Assembly (NCBI GenBank): GCA_933228675.1
Contig: OW121740.1
Span: 36,713,792-36,777,791 of the forward strand
DNA length: 64,000 bases
Reading direction: 5' to 3'
Source: Stomorhina lunata
Lineage: Eukaryota > Arthropoda > Insecta > Diptera > Rhiniidae
Part shown: piece by piece, positions 44,908 through 58,985 of the stretch
Numbering within the stretch: the stretch's first letter is position 1
Layout: every line of letters starts with the position of its first letter
Notes under the pieces: model-generated
Databases searched by the model: none
The model's input: only the letters and a program-made list of their open reading frames with translations
Told to the model about the DNA's origin: nothing
Made by a program: the position numbers and the translations under genes

Positions 44908-47810
44908 AGTCGAATATCTTTAAAACCGGAAGAGATAGAATATGTATTTTGCGATGTTTTTTGTGGATCTTGGCCTAAGTATTTGCTATATAGTATGATT
45001 CTTTAAATCTATTGGAAAATGACAATTATAAATCGTTCTAAGTGATTTATGAGTCTTAGGTGCCCTACGATTACGCCGCCCCTGTAAAAGCTAGGATTTT
45101 CAGGTTAAAAACTTACACTGCCCAAAAATTCTGCTATATGCTCCTACAATTATCTTAAAATCGGCCCAATGGCTTAGAAGATGCAGACTTATTTCCATAA
45201 TTTGTTTCCTCCATCCCACTGTGCAGGTATAGCTTTATATTTCAAGGTCCTCGAGTTATTTGAAAGGTGTCCAATAGATACCGCATCTAACATTCAGAGC
45301 CGATAGCATTATGTTACTGTTGCCGAGGATAAAAAGTAGAGGTGACATGATACATCGTTGCCATAATTCAGAGAACTCGGCATTTAAAATTCACGAACAT
45401 TATCCGAATAAAGTTCAGCACTTTTGTCTTAGTCGCCAAAAAGGCAACAACAAAAGTGTGAGAAGTAAAGAAAAGGTAGAACTGAAAAACGATTGTATGT
45501 TTTTGTTCAGATGATAATCTACACTTTATGTTGATAATTGTTGGGAACAATAATTCTTATTTATTCTGTCCTGCAAAAAAGATATAATGTGTGGTTTTTG
45601 CTCTGTTTAGAATTCCTTGTAAATAGCTCCTTCTGTATATATTAATTTTAAGTATTAGCAATAAGTATAGATTTTAGAAAATAAAGCCTTCCGTTTTTAC
45701 CTAATTTTTTGGGAAAACTAAAAATAATTGACCTTATCAGTCACGTTAAACCAAACTAAAAGAGAGCAGCTAAGCTGCAAATAGTTTTAAGTAAAATATG
45801 AATAGCTCTTAGAAAATACATAGTATGTAAGAGTAAAATGTAAAATAGAATTAAGAAATTAAATGTAATTGAAAACATTGGAAAAAATAAACTTGAAACT
45901 TGAAATTCTGTTTAGAATTGGGGATAGTCCTCGTGATGAGCCAACCATTGAAAACCGTCGGGGAAAGGTTTCCCCACCAACATTTTTTTGTTTCATCAAA
46001 AAACTATTTATTACAATAATAAATAATTGTAATAAATTAGGATCTTAGTGCAATACACTACAGTAAAACTTCGAATTCATAATATTGTTCATATACTATT
46101 CTTATTGCATTGGTTAGATTAACACAAAAGTGAATTTATGTGTATGAAATTATGTGAATATATTGTTTATATCTGTAGAAATTGTTTGAGCAAATATTAA
46201 TAATTATTATTGACAAGTTGGAATAAGTTAATAAAACAAATCTTTCGTTAAATTATTCTATAGTATATCGAGATTATTTAGATAATTTTGTAAAAATTTT
46301 TACTGCTTTATTTTAGAAGATATGAGCTAAAGAGTAAATTAAGTTATTGAGAAAAAATATTTCTGAACAAGTTAGCGCTTTTTTAAACTAATTACAAAAG
46401 AAATTTGATTTTATCAAAGAGATTATTTCAATTTAATAAAAATTTGCAATCAAATATATCCTTTGCCTTTTCAATTGAAGAACCTATTCAATTATCCCAA
46501 TTCATTAATTTAACAATTAAAAATAATTTCAAATAACCTTTAAAAAATAACAGAATTTGATATTTTAAAAAGGCAATTAAGGAATAAGAAAAAATGTTAA
46601 TAAATCAAAGAAAAGAAATCAATTTTTATTAAAAATTCTAGTCGTGTTAAAAATATTTAAAATTCTAGATTCATCTGCACTTTTAGCCTTTTTTGAGATA
46701 TGCTTAAAATATTTCACTATTCAAACGATTTATTGTCATTTATTTATTGAATATGAGATCATTAAAATTGAATTGTTATTGTTACTTTGAACATTTCTAT
46801 GCCAATATTAATTAAACTCGTATAGACAGACACGCACCAATTAATTACAAAACAAAACACACGCTTTTCCTCATATCTTCTAGCTTCCACCTTCCTCAAC
46901 CTACATCTACCATCTTCCACTTCCCCTTCCTTTAAAGCCTTTGTTGGTATTAATGACAATTTGTAAGAGTCATCACTTTGTTAAAGTTGAGCAATAAAAG
47001 GAAAAATGGTTAAGAAAAAGTCTAGAGCCGCCAGAAAAATAAATTAAAATTGTGATGTTTAACATAAATTAGAGACAAGGATTTCTTCGTATTTTCACAT
47101 TCTAAACTCGTAGACGGATATAAAAATTAGAAAAAAAATAGAATTTGCGTGAACTCTTAAATTTTCTAGAACGTAAATAAGTGTTTGTATGCAAAAAACA
47201 AAAATAGCATAAAAATAAAAAAGTTTTTATTTTCTTTAATTTGTAAAAGATTCGTTAAATAAAGAAAGAAAATAAAACTCAAAAAAGACAAATTAAGAAA
47301 TTACAAGAGTTTATTTTTAGTAGAAAATAAAGACAAATTATGCAAAAAAAAATTGCGCAAAATGTTGCACAATGGCCCACAAGAAAACAGTTCTTAGTCT
47401 ATATATGTGTCTTAAAGAAATTATTTAATCATTATTGTACTAAAAAAAAAAGAAAAACATACATAGGGACACAAATGACCCCAAAGTTTTGTTTCATTTT
47501 TATTTTACCGACGTTTATTACTTAAAATAAAAAAATACTTTACATATATTTATAAAACCAAATACTTTTTTCCATTTGGATTAAAATTCGTTAATATGTT
47601 TTTAATATTTCCCTATGGAAAATAAAAAAATATTTTGACCTTTGACCCCGGGAAAAAATTTTTAAACTTCAATAATATTTTAAAAAAATATTAGTGCATG
47701 CATTATCCACAGACTGAAGAAAAATATTTATACTTATTTTTTATTAAAATCTAACATACAAAGTTACAATGTATATTTACTTAAATTAGACGGAAAAATT
47801 TAATTTTAAA
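44908..47810. other. A/T-rich sequence, no supported gene
   Basis: Short open frames (45311-45514 plus, 46762-46959 minus, 47340-47525 plus) have no recognisable domain. A stretch ending in AATAAACTTGAAACTTGAAA (about 45886-45905) followed by GGATAGTCCTCGTGATGAG could be a retroelement end, but no boundary is visible. Confidence 0.4.
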
Positions 47811-48370
47811 GAAATTCTAAGACTTTAAATCGCTGTCATGGGAAAACGGTTCAAGATATTAACCAATTTTCAATTTTTTAAGTTTTATTTTGCCATTTGT
47901 TTGTTTTATGGCCCTGTTGAAAAAAATTATAATTTGTAATATTTGCTAAACAAAATTTTCAAAAAAAAAAACAAATAATGATGTTTGAAACTGATCTGAG
48001 AAAAAAGTACAATTTTCTAATATGAAGAAACTAAGTACATTTAATAAAATTTAGATAAAACTCATCTATTAAGTTGTAATGTATATTCAATAGAATTTTA
48101 AATCATGTCTTTTTACTATGGAATTTGTTTTTACTAAGGTTGAATTTTTTGCTGCATACCCTTAGGCATGTCGTTAAGGACAGGATGGGGAAAAATTAAA
48201 ATAACTCCAAAATGACTCAATGAACTTTTTATTTGGATAACTTAAAATAAAGCTTTTTTAGTCCTCTTTTATAGTCCATAACTTTTTTTAAATAATTAAA
48301 TTCATATTTGTTAAAATTTTGTCAAAACCAAAAATTTGTTCCCATACAAATAATTTTTACAGTTTCGGCG
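47811..48370 (+). repeat. dispersed repeat V, copy 1
   Basis: Aligns by eye along about 560 bp with 62061-62610 in the same orientation. Shared landmarks in order are CCATTTGTTTGTTTTATG, AACAAAATTTTCAAAAAA, TTTGAAACTG, GCTGCATA with CTTTAGGC, and AAAATAAAGCT. The two copies differ at many positions, so the duplication is old. Satellite I begins about 50 bp after it. Confidence 0.75.
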
Positions 48371-48423
48371 GGTCATGGGCATTTCCTCTCATCCGATTGA
48401 GCTGGCATTTTTAAGGGACTATT

Positions 48424-51245
48424 TTAGTCTATGTCTTAGTCTATGTCTTAGTCTATGTCTTAGTCTATGTCCTAGTCTATGTCCTAGTCTATGTCTTAGT
48501 CTGTGTCTTAGTCTATGTCTTAGTCTATGTCTTAGTCTATGTCTTAGTCTATGTCTTAGTCTATGTCTTAGTCTATATCTTAGTCTATGTCTTAGTCTAT
48601 GTCTTAGTCTATGTCTTAGTCTATGTCTTAGTCTATGTCTTAGTCTATGTCTTAGTCTATGTCTTTGTCTATGTCTTAGTCTATGTCTTAGTCTATGTCT
48701 TAGTCTATGTCTTAGTCTATGTCTTAGTCTATGTCTTAGTCTATGTCTTAGTCTATGTCTTAGTCTATGTCTTAGTCTATGTCTTAGTCTATGTCTTAGT
48801 CTATGTCTTTGTCTATGTCTTAGTCTATGTCTTAGTCTATGTCTTAGTCTATGTCTTAGTCTATGTCTTAGTCTATGTCTTAGTCTATGTCTTAGTCTAT
48901 GTCTTAGTCTATGTCTTAGTCTATGTCTTAGTCTATGTCTTAGTCTATGTCTTAGTCTATGTCTAAGTATATGCCTTAGTCTATGTCTTAGTCTATGTCT
49001 TAGTCTATGTCTTAGTCTATGTCTTAGTCTATGTCTTAGTCTATGTCTTAGTCTATGTCTTAGTCTATGTCTTAGTCTATGTCTTAGTCTATGTCTTAGT
49101 CTATGTCTTAGTCTATGTCTTAGTCTATGTCTTAGTCTATGTCTTAGTCTATGTCTTAGTCTATGTCTTAGTCTATGTCTTAGTCTATGTCTTAGTCTAT
49201 GTCTTAGTCTATGTCTTAGTCTATGTCTTAGTCTATGTCTTAGTCTATGTCTTAGTCAATGTCTTAGTCTATGTCTTAGTCTATGTCTTAGTCTATGTCT
49301 TAGTCTATGTCTTAGTCTATGTCTTAGTCTATGTCTTAGTCTATGTCTTAGTCTATATCTTAGTCTATGTCTTAGTCTATGTCTTAGTCTATGTCTTAGT
49401 CTATGTCTTAGTCTATGTCTTAGTCTATGTCTTAGTCTATGTCTTTGTCTATGTCTTAGTCTATGTCTTAGTCTATGTCTTAGTCTATGTCTTAGTCTAT
49501 GTCTTAGTATAAGTCTTAGTCTATGTCTTTGACTATGTCTTTGACTATGTCTTAGTCTATGTCTTAGTCTATGTCTTAGTCTATGTCTTAGACTTTGTCT
49601 TAGTCTATGTCTTAGTCTACGTCTTAGTCTATGCCTTAGTCTATGTCTTAGTCTATGTCTTAGTCTATGTCTTAGTCTATGTCTTAGTCTATGTCTTAGT
49701 CTGTGTCTTAGTCTATGTCTTAGTCTATGTCTTAGTCTATGTCTTAGTCTATGTCTTAGTCTATGTCTTAGTCTATGTCTTAGTCTATATCTTAGTCTAT
49801 GTCTTAGTCTATGTCTTAGTCTATGTCTTAGTCTATGTCTTAGTCTATGTCTTAGTCTATGTCTTTGTCTATGTCTTAGTCTATGTCTTAGTCTATGTCT
49901 TAGTCTATGTCTTAGTCTATGTCTTAGTCTATGTCTTAGTCTATGTCTTAGTCTATGTCTTAGTCTATGTCTTAGTCTATGTCTTAGTCTATGTCTTAGT
50001 CTATGTCTTTGTCTATGTCTTAGTCTATGTCTTAGTCTATGTCTTAGTCTATGTCTTAGTCTATGTCTTAGTCTATGTCTTAGTCTATGTCTTAGTCTAT
50101 GTCTTAGTCTATGTCTTAGTCTATGTCTAAGTATATGCCTTAGTCTATGTCTTAGTCTATGTCTTAGTCTATGTCTTAGTCTATGTCTTAGTCTATGTCT
50201 TAGTCTATGTCTTAGTCTATGTCTTAGTCTATGTCTTAGTCTATGTCTTAGTCTATGTCTTAGTCTATGTCTTAGTCTATGTCTTAGTCTATGTCTTAAC
50301 CTATGTCTTAGTCTATGTCTTAGTCTATGTCTTAGTCTAAGTCTTAGTCTATATCTTAGTCTATGTCTTAGTCTATGTCTTAGTCTATGTCTTAGTCTAT
50401 GTCTTAGTCTATGTCTTAGTCTATGTCTTAGTCAATGTCTTAGTCTATGTCTTAGTCTATGTCTTAGTCTATGTCTTAGTCTATGTCTTAGTCTATGTCT
50501 TAGTCTATGTCTTAGTCTATATCTTAGTCTATGTCTTAGTCTATGTCTTAGTCTATGTCTTAGTCTATGTCTTAGTCTATGTCTTAGTCTATGTCTTAGT
50601 CTATGTCTTTGTCTATGTCTTAGTCTATGTCTTAGTCTATGTCTTTGTCTATGTCTTAGTCTATGTCTTAGTCTATGTCTTAGTATAAGTCTTAGTCTAT
50701 GTCTTTGACTATGTCTTAGTCTATGTCTTAGTCTATGTCTTAGACTATGTCTTAGACTTTGTCTTAGTCTATGTCTTAGTCTACGTCTTAGTCTATGCCT
50801 TAGTCTATGTCTTAGTCTATGTCTTAGTCTATGTCTTAGTCTATGTCTTAGTCTATGTCTTAGTCTATGTCTTAGTCTATGTCTTAGTCTATGTCTTAGT
50901 CTATGTCTTAGTCTATGTCTTAGTCTATGTCTTAGTCTATGTCTTAGTCTATGTCTTAGTCTATGTCTTAGTCTATGTCTTAGTCTATGTCTTAGTCTAT
51001 GTCTTAGTCTATGTCTTTGTCTATGTCTTAGTCTATGTCTTAGTCTATGTCTTAGTATATGTTTTAGTCTATGTCTTTGACTATGTCTTAGTCTACGTCT
51101 TAGTCTATGTCTTAGTCTATGTCTTAGACTTTGTCTTAGTCTATGTCTTAGTCTACGTCTTAGTCTATGCCTTAGTCTATGTCTTAGTCTATGTCTTAGT
51201 CTATGTCTTAGTCTGTGTCTGAGGCTATGACTTAGTCTGTGTCTT
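48424..51245 (+). repeat. 12-bp satellite I (TATGTCTTAGTC)n, forward array
   Basis: About 235 units of 12 bp. Because 12 is a multiple of three and no frame-specific stop occurs in the unit, translation gives endless CLSL repeats. The 385-codon frame at 48375-49532 is therefore an artefact. Marker variants show higher-order structure: GTCTAAGTATATGCC at 48961 and 50125 (1164 bp apart), and a GACTTTGTCT-to-TACGTCTTAGTCTATGCC block at about 49591, 50755 and 51128. Confidence 0.98.
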
Positions 51246-52219
51246 AATCTATGTTTTTCTTGGTCAAAGCCTTTGTCAATGGATTAGTATACTCCTCATT
51301 TTATTTCCTATTTTTTTATATTTAAATATATCTGTGGCAATAAATGATAATGGCTTAAGTTGATATAAGTGCTTTTTAATTTTTTTACATATTCTTATTC
51401 TCTTCTTCAATATCTGTCACTCAGCCAAATTTGAAGTGTGTAATGTCATTATTAACAATAGTTCGCGCATTTATATTTTTATTTTTTCATACAAAACCCT
51501 TAACCATTTTAGACAAAACCCCTAATATCTCAAACATGAAATTTCGACATAAGCCATTATTATTTATTGCCACAGATATAAAGCCGTAATTACGATTTTA
51601 GTGGACATTCATACAAAGAATTCGAAAAAATACTATTTTTAAACCAATATAATTTAGCTTTCAACCTCATTCAAATTCGTTTTCTTATTCAAACTATTTT
51701 TCCAAGTATAAACAATTCGTACCATATTAAAGCATTTTATATCATTAAAAATTAATTTTTCCCATTTAGTTAAGAATCCCTCCCTCCCTCTGCCACAATC
51801 TTCCAATTTTTATAATCACTCGACATTGAAAATAAAACATTTTTATGGTTCCATCAACAACAATTCAGTCCAATTCAAATCAAATAAAATATAATTTACC
51901 ACCAACATTCATTCCTATAACTATAATTCATCTGGAATAGCCATGAGCATCATTATCATTAAAAATAATGTATGTATGTATGCATGTTCTTGTGGTTGTT
52001 GTTTTTGCTGGGATATTTGAATTCTATTGATACGTAGGAAAACCATCAGCCATTAGTGAATTGAAACGTTTGTTTGGAAAATGGAAAAACCAGCAGGAGC
52101 AGCCCTGATGAACCGCTAGAAATCAATAGCAACATATGTTGATTGTTTTTGTCTTTGACTGTACGTATGTATCTGAATTGTGATATGTAAATGAACATAA
52201 CTATACTTAAGTTAATTGT
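51246..52219. other. spacer between opposed 12-bp arrays
   Basis: About 970 bp of A/T-rich sequence with no supported gene. It holds its own inverted repeat: 51328-51363 pairs with 51545-51580 (CTGTGGCAATAAAT shared), about 33 of 36 positions. An ATGTATGTATGTATGC microsatellite lies at about 51968. Confidence 0.8.
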
Positions 52220-55200
52220 GCAAAGAAGACTAAGACATAGACTACGACATAGACTAAGACATAGACTAAGACATAGACTAAGACATAGAATAAGACATAG
52301 ACTAAGACATAGACTAAGACATAGACTAAGACATAGACTAAAACATAGACTAAGATATAGACTAAGACATAGACTAAGACATAGACTAAGACATAGACTA
52401 AGACATAGACTAAGACATAGACTAAGACATAGACTAAGACAAAGACTAAGACATAGACTAAGACATAGACTAAGACATAGACTAAGACATAAACTAAGAC
52501 ATAGACTAAGACATAGACATGGACTAAGACATAGACTAAGACATAGACTAAGACATAGACTAAGACATAGACTAAGACATAGACTAAGACATAGACTAAG
52601 ACATAGACTAAGACATAGACTAAGACATAGACATAGACTAAGATATATACTAAGAGATAGACTAAGACATAGACTAAGACATAGACTAAGACATAAACTA
52701 AGACATAGACTAAGACATAGACTAAGACATAGACTAAGACATAGACTAAGATATAGACTAAGACATAGACTAAGACATAGACTTAGACTAAGCCATAGAC
52801 TAAGATATTGACTAAGACATAGACTAAGACATAGACTAAGACATAAACTAAGACATAGACTAAGACATAGACTAAGACATAGACTAAGACGTAAACTAAG
52901 ACATAGACTAAGACATAGGTTAAGACATAGGTTAAGACATAGACTAAGACATAGGTTAAGACATAGACTAAGACATAGACTAAGACATAGACTAAGACAT
53001 AGACATAGACTAAGATATAGACTAAGAGATAGACTAAGACATAGACTAAGACATAGACTAAGACATAAACTAAGACATAGACTAAGACATAGACTAAGAC
53101 ATAGACTAAGATATAGACTAAGACATAGACTAAGACATAGACTAAGACATAGACTTAGACTAAGCCATAGACTAAGATATTGACTAAGACATAGACTAAG
53201 ACATAGACTAAGACATAAACTAAGACATAGACTAAGACATAGACTAAGACATAGACTAAGACGTAAACTAAGACATAGACTAAGACATAGGTTAAGACAT
53301 AGGTTAAGACATAGACTAAGACATAGGTTAAGACATAGACTAAGACATAGACTAAGACATAAACTAAGACATAGACTAAGACATAGACTAAGACATAGAC
53401 TAAGATATAGACTAAGACATAGACTAAGACATAGGTTAAGACATAGGTTAAGACATAGACTAAGACATAGACTAAGACATAGACTAAGACATAGACTAAG
53501 ACATAGACTAAGACATAGACTAAGACATAGACTAAGACATAGACTAAGACATAGACTAAGACATAGACTAAGACATAGGTTAAGACATAGACTAAGACAT
53601 AGACTAAGACATAGACTAAGACATAAACTAAGACATAGACTAAGACATAGACTAAGACATAGACTAAGATATAGACTAAGACATAGACTAAGACATAGGT
53701 TAAGACATAGGTTAAGACATAGACTAAGACATAGACTAAGACATAGACTAAGACATAGACTAAGACATAGACTAAGACATAGACTAAGACATAGACTAAG
53801 ACATAGACTAAGACATAGACTAAGACATAGACTAAGACATAGACTAAGACATAGACTAAGACATAGACTAAGACATAGACTGAGACATAGACTAAGACAT
53901 AGACTAAGACATAGACTTAGACATAGACTAAGACATAGACTAAGACATAGACTAAGACATAGACTAAGACATAGACTAAGACATAGACTAAGACATAGAC
54001 TAAGACATAGACTAAGACATAGACTAAGACATAGACTAAGACATAGACTAAGACATAGACTAAGACATAGACTAAGACATAGAATAAGACATAGACTAAG
54101 ACATAGACTAAGACATAGGTTAAGACATAGACTAAGACATAGACTAAGACATAGACTAAGACATAGATATAGACTAAGATATAGACTAAGAGATAGACTA
54201 AGACATAGACTAAGACATAAACTAAGACATAGACTAAGACATAGACTAAGACATAGACTAAGAGATAGACTAAGACATAGACTAAGACATAGACTAAGAC
54301 ATAGACTAAGACATAGACTAAGACATAGACTTAGACATAGACTAAGACATAGACTAAGACATTGACTAAGACATAGACTAAGACATAGACTAAGACATAG
54401 ACTAAGACATAGACTAAGACATAGATTAAGACATAGACTAAGACATAGACTAAGACATAGACTAAGACATAGACTAAGACATAGACTAAGACATAGACTA
54501 AGACATAGACTAAGACATAGACTAAGACATAGACTAAGACATAGACTAAGACATAGACTAAGACATAGACTAAGACATAGACTAAGACATAGACTAAGAC
54601 ATAGACTAAGACATAGACTAAGACATAGACTAAGACATAGACTGAGACATAGACTAAGACATAGACTAAGACATAGACTTAGACATAGACTAAGACATAG
54701 ACTAAGACATAGACTAAGACATAGACTAAGACAAAGACAAAGACTAAGACTAAGACATAGACTAAGACATAGACTAAGACATAGACTAAGACATAGACTA
54801 AGACATAGACATAGACTAAGATATAGACTAAGACATAGACTAAGACATAGACATAGACTAAGATATAGACTAAGAGATAGACTAAGACATAGACTAAGAC
54901 ATAGACTAAGACATAAACTAAGACATAGACTAAGACATAGACTAAGACATAGACTAAGATATAGACTAAGACATAGACTAAGACATAGACTAAGACATAG
55001 ACTTAGACTAAGCCATAGACTAAGATATTGACTAAGACATAGACTAAGACATAGACTAAGACATAAACTAAGACATAGACTAAGACATAGACTAAGACAT
55101 AGACTAAGACGTAAACTAAGACATAGACTAAGACATAGGTTAAGACATAGGTTAAGACATAGACTAAGACATAGGTTAAGACATAGACTAAGACATAGAC

Positions 55201-57862
55201 TAAGACATAGACTAAGACATAGACATAGACTAAGATATAGACTAAGAGATAGACTAAGACATAGACTAAGACATAGACTAAGACATAAACTAAGACATAG
55301 ACTAAGACATAGACTAAGACATAGACTAAGATATAGACTAAGACATAGACTAAGACATAGACTAAGACATAGACTAAGACATAGACTTAGACTAAGCCAT
55401 AGACTAAGATATTGACTAAGACATAGACTAAGACATAGACTAAGACATAAACTAAGACATAGACTAAGACATAGACTAAGACATAGACTAAGACGTAAAC
55501 TAAGACATAGACTAAGACATAGGTTAAGACATAGGTTAAGACATAGACTAAGACATAGGTTAAGACATAGACTAAGACATAGACTAAGACATAAACTAAG
55601 ACATAGACTAAGACATAGACTAAGACATAGACTAAGATATAGACTAAGACATAGACTAAGACATAGGTTAAGACATAGGTTAAGACATAGACTAAGACAT
55701 AGACTAAGACATAGACTAAGACATAGACTAAGACATAGACTAAGACATAGACTAAGACATAGACTAAGACATAGACTAAGACATAGACTAAGACATAGAC
55801 TAAGACATAGACTAAGACATAGACTAAGACATAGACTGAGACATAGACTAAGACATAGACTAAGACATAGACTTAGACATAGACTAAGACATAGACTAAG
55901 ACATAGACTAAGACATAGACTAAGACATAGACTAAGACATAGACTAAGACATAGACTAAGACATAGACTAAGACATAGACTAAGACATAGACTAAGACAT
56001 AGACTAAGACATAGACTAAGACATAGACTAAGACTTAGACTAAGACATAGACTAAGACATAGACTAAGACATAGGTTAAGACATAGACTAAGACATAGAC
56101 TAAGACATAGACTAAGACATAGATATAGACTAAGATATAGACTAAGATATAGACTAAGAGATAGACTAAGACATAGACTAAGACATAAACTAAGACATAG
56201 ACTAAGACATAGACTAAGACATAGACTAAGAGATAGACTAAGACATAGACTAAGACATAGACTAAGACATAGACTAAGACATAGACTAAGACATAGACTT
56301 AGACATAGACTAAGACATAGACTAAGACATTGACTAAGACATAGACTAAGACATAGACTAAGACATAGACTAAGACATAGACTAAGACATAGATTAAGAC
56401 ATAGACTAAGACATAGACTAAGACATAGACTAAGACATAGACTAAGACATAGACTAAGACATAGACTAAGACATAGACTAAGACATAGACTAAGACATAG
56501 ACTAAGACATAGACTAAGACATAGACTAAGACATAGACTAAGACATAGACTAAGACATAGACTAAGACATAGACTAAGACATAGACTAAGACATAGACTA
56601 AGACATAGACTAAGACATAGACTAAGACATAGACTAAGACAAAGACAAAGACTAAGACTAAGACATAGACTAAGACATAGACTAAGACATAGACTAAGAC
56701 ATAGACTAAGACATAGACATAGACTAAGATATAGACTAAGACATAGACTAAGACATAGACTAAGACATAGACTTAGACATAGACTTATACATAGACTAAG
56801 ACATAGACTAAGACATAGACTAAGACATAGACTAAGACATAGACTAAGACATAGACTAAGACATAGACTAAGACATAGACTAAGACATAGACTTAGACAT
56901 AGACTAAGACATAGACTAAGACATAGACTAAGACATAGACTAAGACATAGACATAGACTAAGATATAGACTAAGACATAGACTAAGACATAGACTAAGAC
57001 ATAGACTTAGACATAGACTTATACATAGACTAAGACATAGACTAAGACATAGACTAAGACATAGACTAAGACATAGACTAAGACATAGACTAAGACATAG
57101 ACTAAGACATAGACTAAGACATAGACTAAGACATAGACTAAGACATAGACTAAGACATAGACTAAGACATAGACTAAGACGTAGACTAAGACATAGACTA
57201 AGACATAGACTAAGACATAGACTAAGACATAGACTAAGACATAGACTAAGACATAGACATAGATTAAGATATAGACTAAGACATAGACTAAGACATAGAC
57301 TAAGACATAGACTTAGACATAGACTTATACATAGACTAAGACATAGACTAAGACATAGACTAAGACATAGACTAAGACATAGACTAAGACATAGACTAAG
57401 ACATAGACTAAGACATAGACTTAGACATAGACTAAGACATAGACTAAGACATAGACTAAGACATAGACTAAGACATAGACTAAGACATAGACTAAGACAT
57501 AGACTAAGACATAGACTAAGACATAGACTAAGACATAGACTAAGACATAGACTAAGACATAGACTAAGACATAGACTAAGACATAGACTAAGACATAGAC
57601 TAAGACATAGACTAAGACATAGACTAAGACATAGACTTAGACATAGACTAAGACATAGACTAAGACATAGACTAAGACATAGACTAAGACATAGACTAAG
57701 ACATAGACTAAGACATAGACTAAGACATAGACTAAGACATAGACTAAGACATAGACTAAGACATAGACTAAGACATAGACTAAGACATACCCTAAGAAAT
57801 GGACTAAGGCATAGACGGAAATAGTAATAATAATAAGACACATAGACTAAAACATGTACTAA
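52220..57862 (-). repeat. 12-bp satellite I, reverse array (GACTAAGACATA)n
   Basis: About 470 units, the reverse complement of the array at 48424-51245. Interspersed 6-bp losses (GACATAGACATAGAC) and variants (AGATATTGAC, GGTTAAG, GACGTAAAC) mark blocks duplicated at about 372-384 bp, 1908 bp (ACAAAGACAAAG at 54731 and 56639) and 2220 bp (ACTTAGACTAAGCC at 52781 and 55001). The 1943-codon minus-strand frame and the plus-strand RHRL frame are repeat artefacts, not proteins. Confidence 0.98.
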
Positions 57863-58985
57863 GATATAGAGGCTCATAAAAATTTGAAAATTTGGAACGA
57901 GGAAATCTATGCCCGGTAGGTTTATTGCCCTATGACTAACACAAGCATTTGTATTTTTTTTTTTCTTGTTACTAAATTTACATGAAACTATTTACTTTCT
58001 TTGGTTGGATAGACAAAATTACATTAGATTTAGTAATAATTTTTATGAAAACACAAAACAAATATTTATGTTAGATACACGAGTGTACAATAAAAACATT
58101 TATTTGTTAACATTTACATGTAAATTGGTAAAATATCTTGAGTAATATTTTATGTAAAAAAAACTTCTTTTGTTGAAAATAGAAAAATACAAAATCAAAT
58201 GGCTTTAAGAGCAAACAGATGTCAATGAACTCAAAATTTAAATGGAAAATGAAAAATTGGCAATAGAAGTTATTGTCAATAACAATTTAGAAAAAGCCTT
58301 TATAATGCTAGGAAATATTAGCATATTTTAGGGGGAGTAATAGAAAACTATAAGTAAGTTTTAGAGTAAGTCACAAAGGCGTCATTTTAGGAGGAATTTA
58401 GGAAAATTTTATATTCATTTTACATTTCTATTTAAAGTTTATAAAAACTTTTGTTTGACATTTTTTTATGTTTTCTTAATAATCATTTAAATATTTTTAA
58501 TTTTGAATAAAACTCATTCATCGATACAAATGATTGATTGTTTCATTTTTAGCCTTTTCAAAATAACATCATTTATTTGGTATTTTTAGATTTTCTTTTC
58601 ATTTTCATTAGCCACCAATAAATTTCCATCAATTATTAGTTTTATATTAAGTCATTTTATTCTCAATTAAAATTTTTTTTTTCTAAATATTTTAAGTTTA
58701 TTTATAGATAATTAACTATTTTCGTTAGGAATCGAAAGATAAATAAAACTCAGAGTCGTGCCAAAATGATTTAAAATGATTTAGTAAGTAATTCTTGAAG
58801 AAAATTATTCATAATTTACACATGACTACATTTAATAGGGGAAACAATCATTATTATTCATTTACATCATAAGCAGCATAACTCGATTTTTGAATATTTA
58901 AATATAAAATTTTATTGAACTTTTTGCAAAATAAATTATTTTGAAAATTCCTAAGGTATGCTACACAATATTTCATTAAAAGTCT
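57863..58985. other. A/T-rich sequence, no supported gene
   Basis: No convincing gene, RNA or array recognised between satellites I and F. Confidence 0.5.

Noticed and set aside
52191..52811. 206-codon Arg/His-rich frame, resembling a basic nucleic-acid-binding protein
   Set aside because: It is the plus-strand reading of the same 12-bp satellite. The frame ends as soon as unit-length changes break the phase.
52046..57877. 1943-codon open frame of CLSL repeats on the minus strand (and its 385-codon counterpart at 48375-49532)
   Set aside because: The 12-bp unit is a multiple of three and lacks an in-frame stop, so any such array stays open. The frame contains nothing else, and other frames of the same array are open too (RHRL and LVYV repeats). 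It is a repeat artefact.
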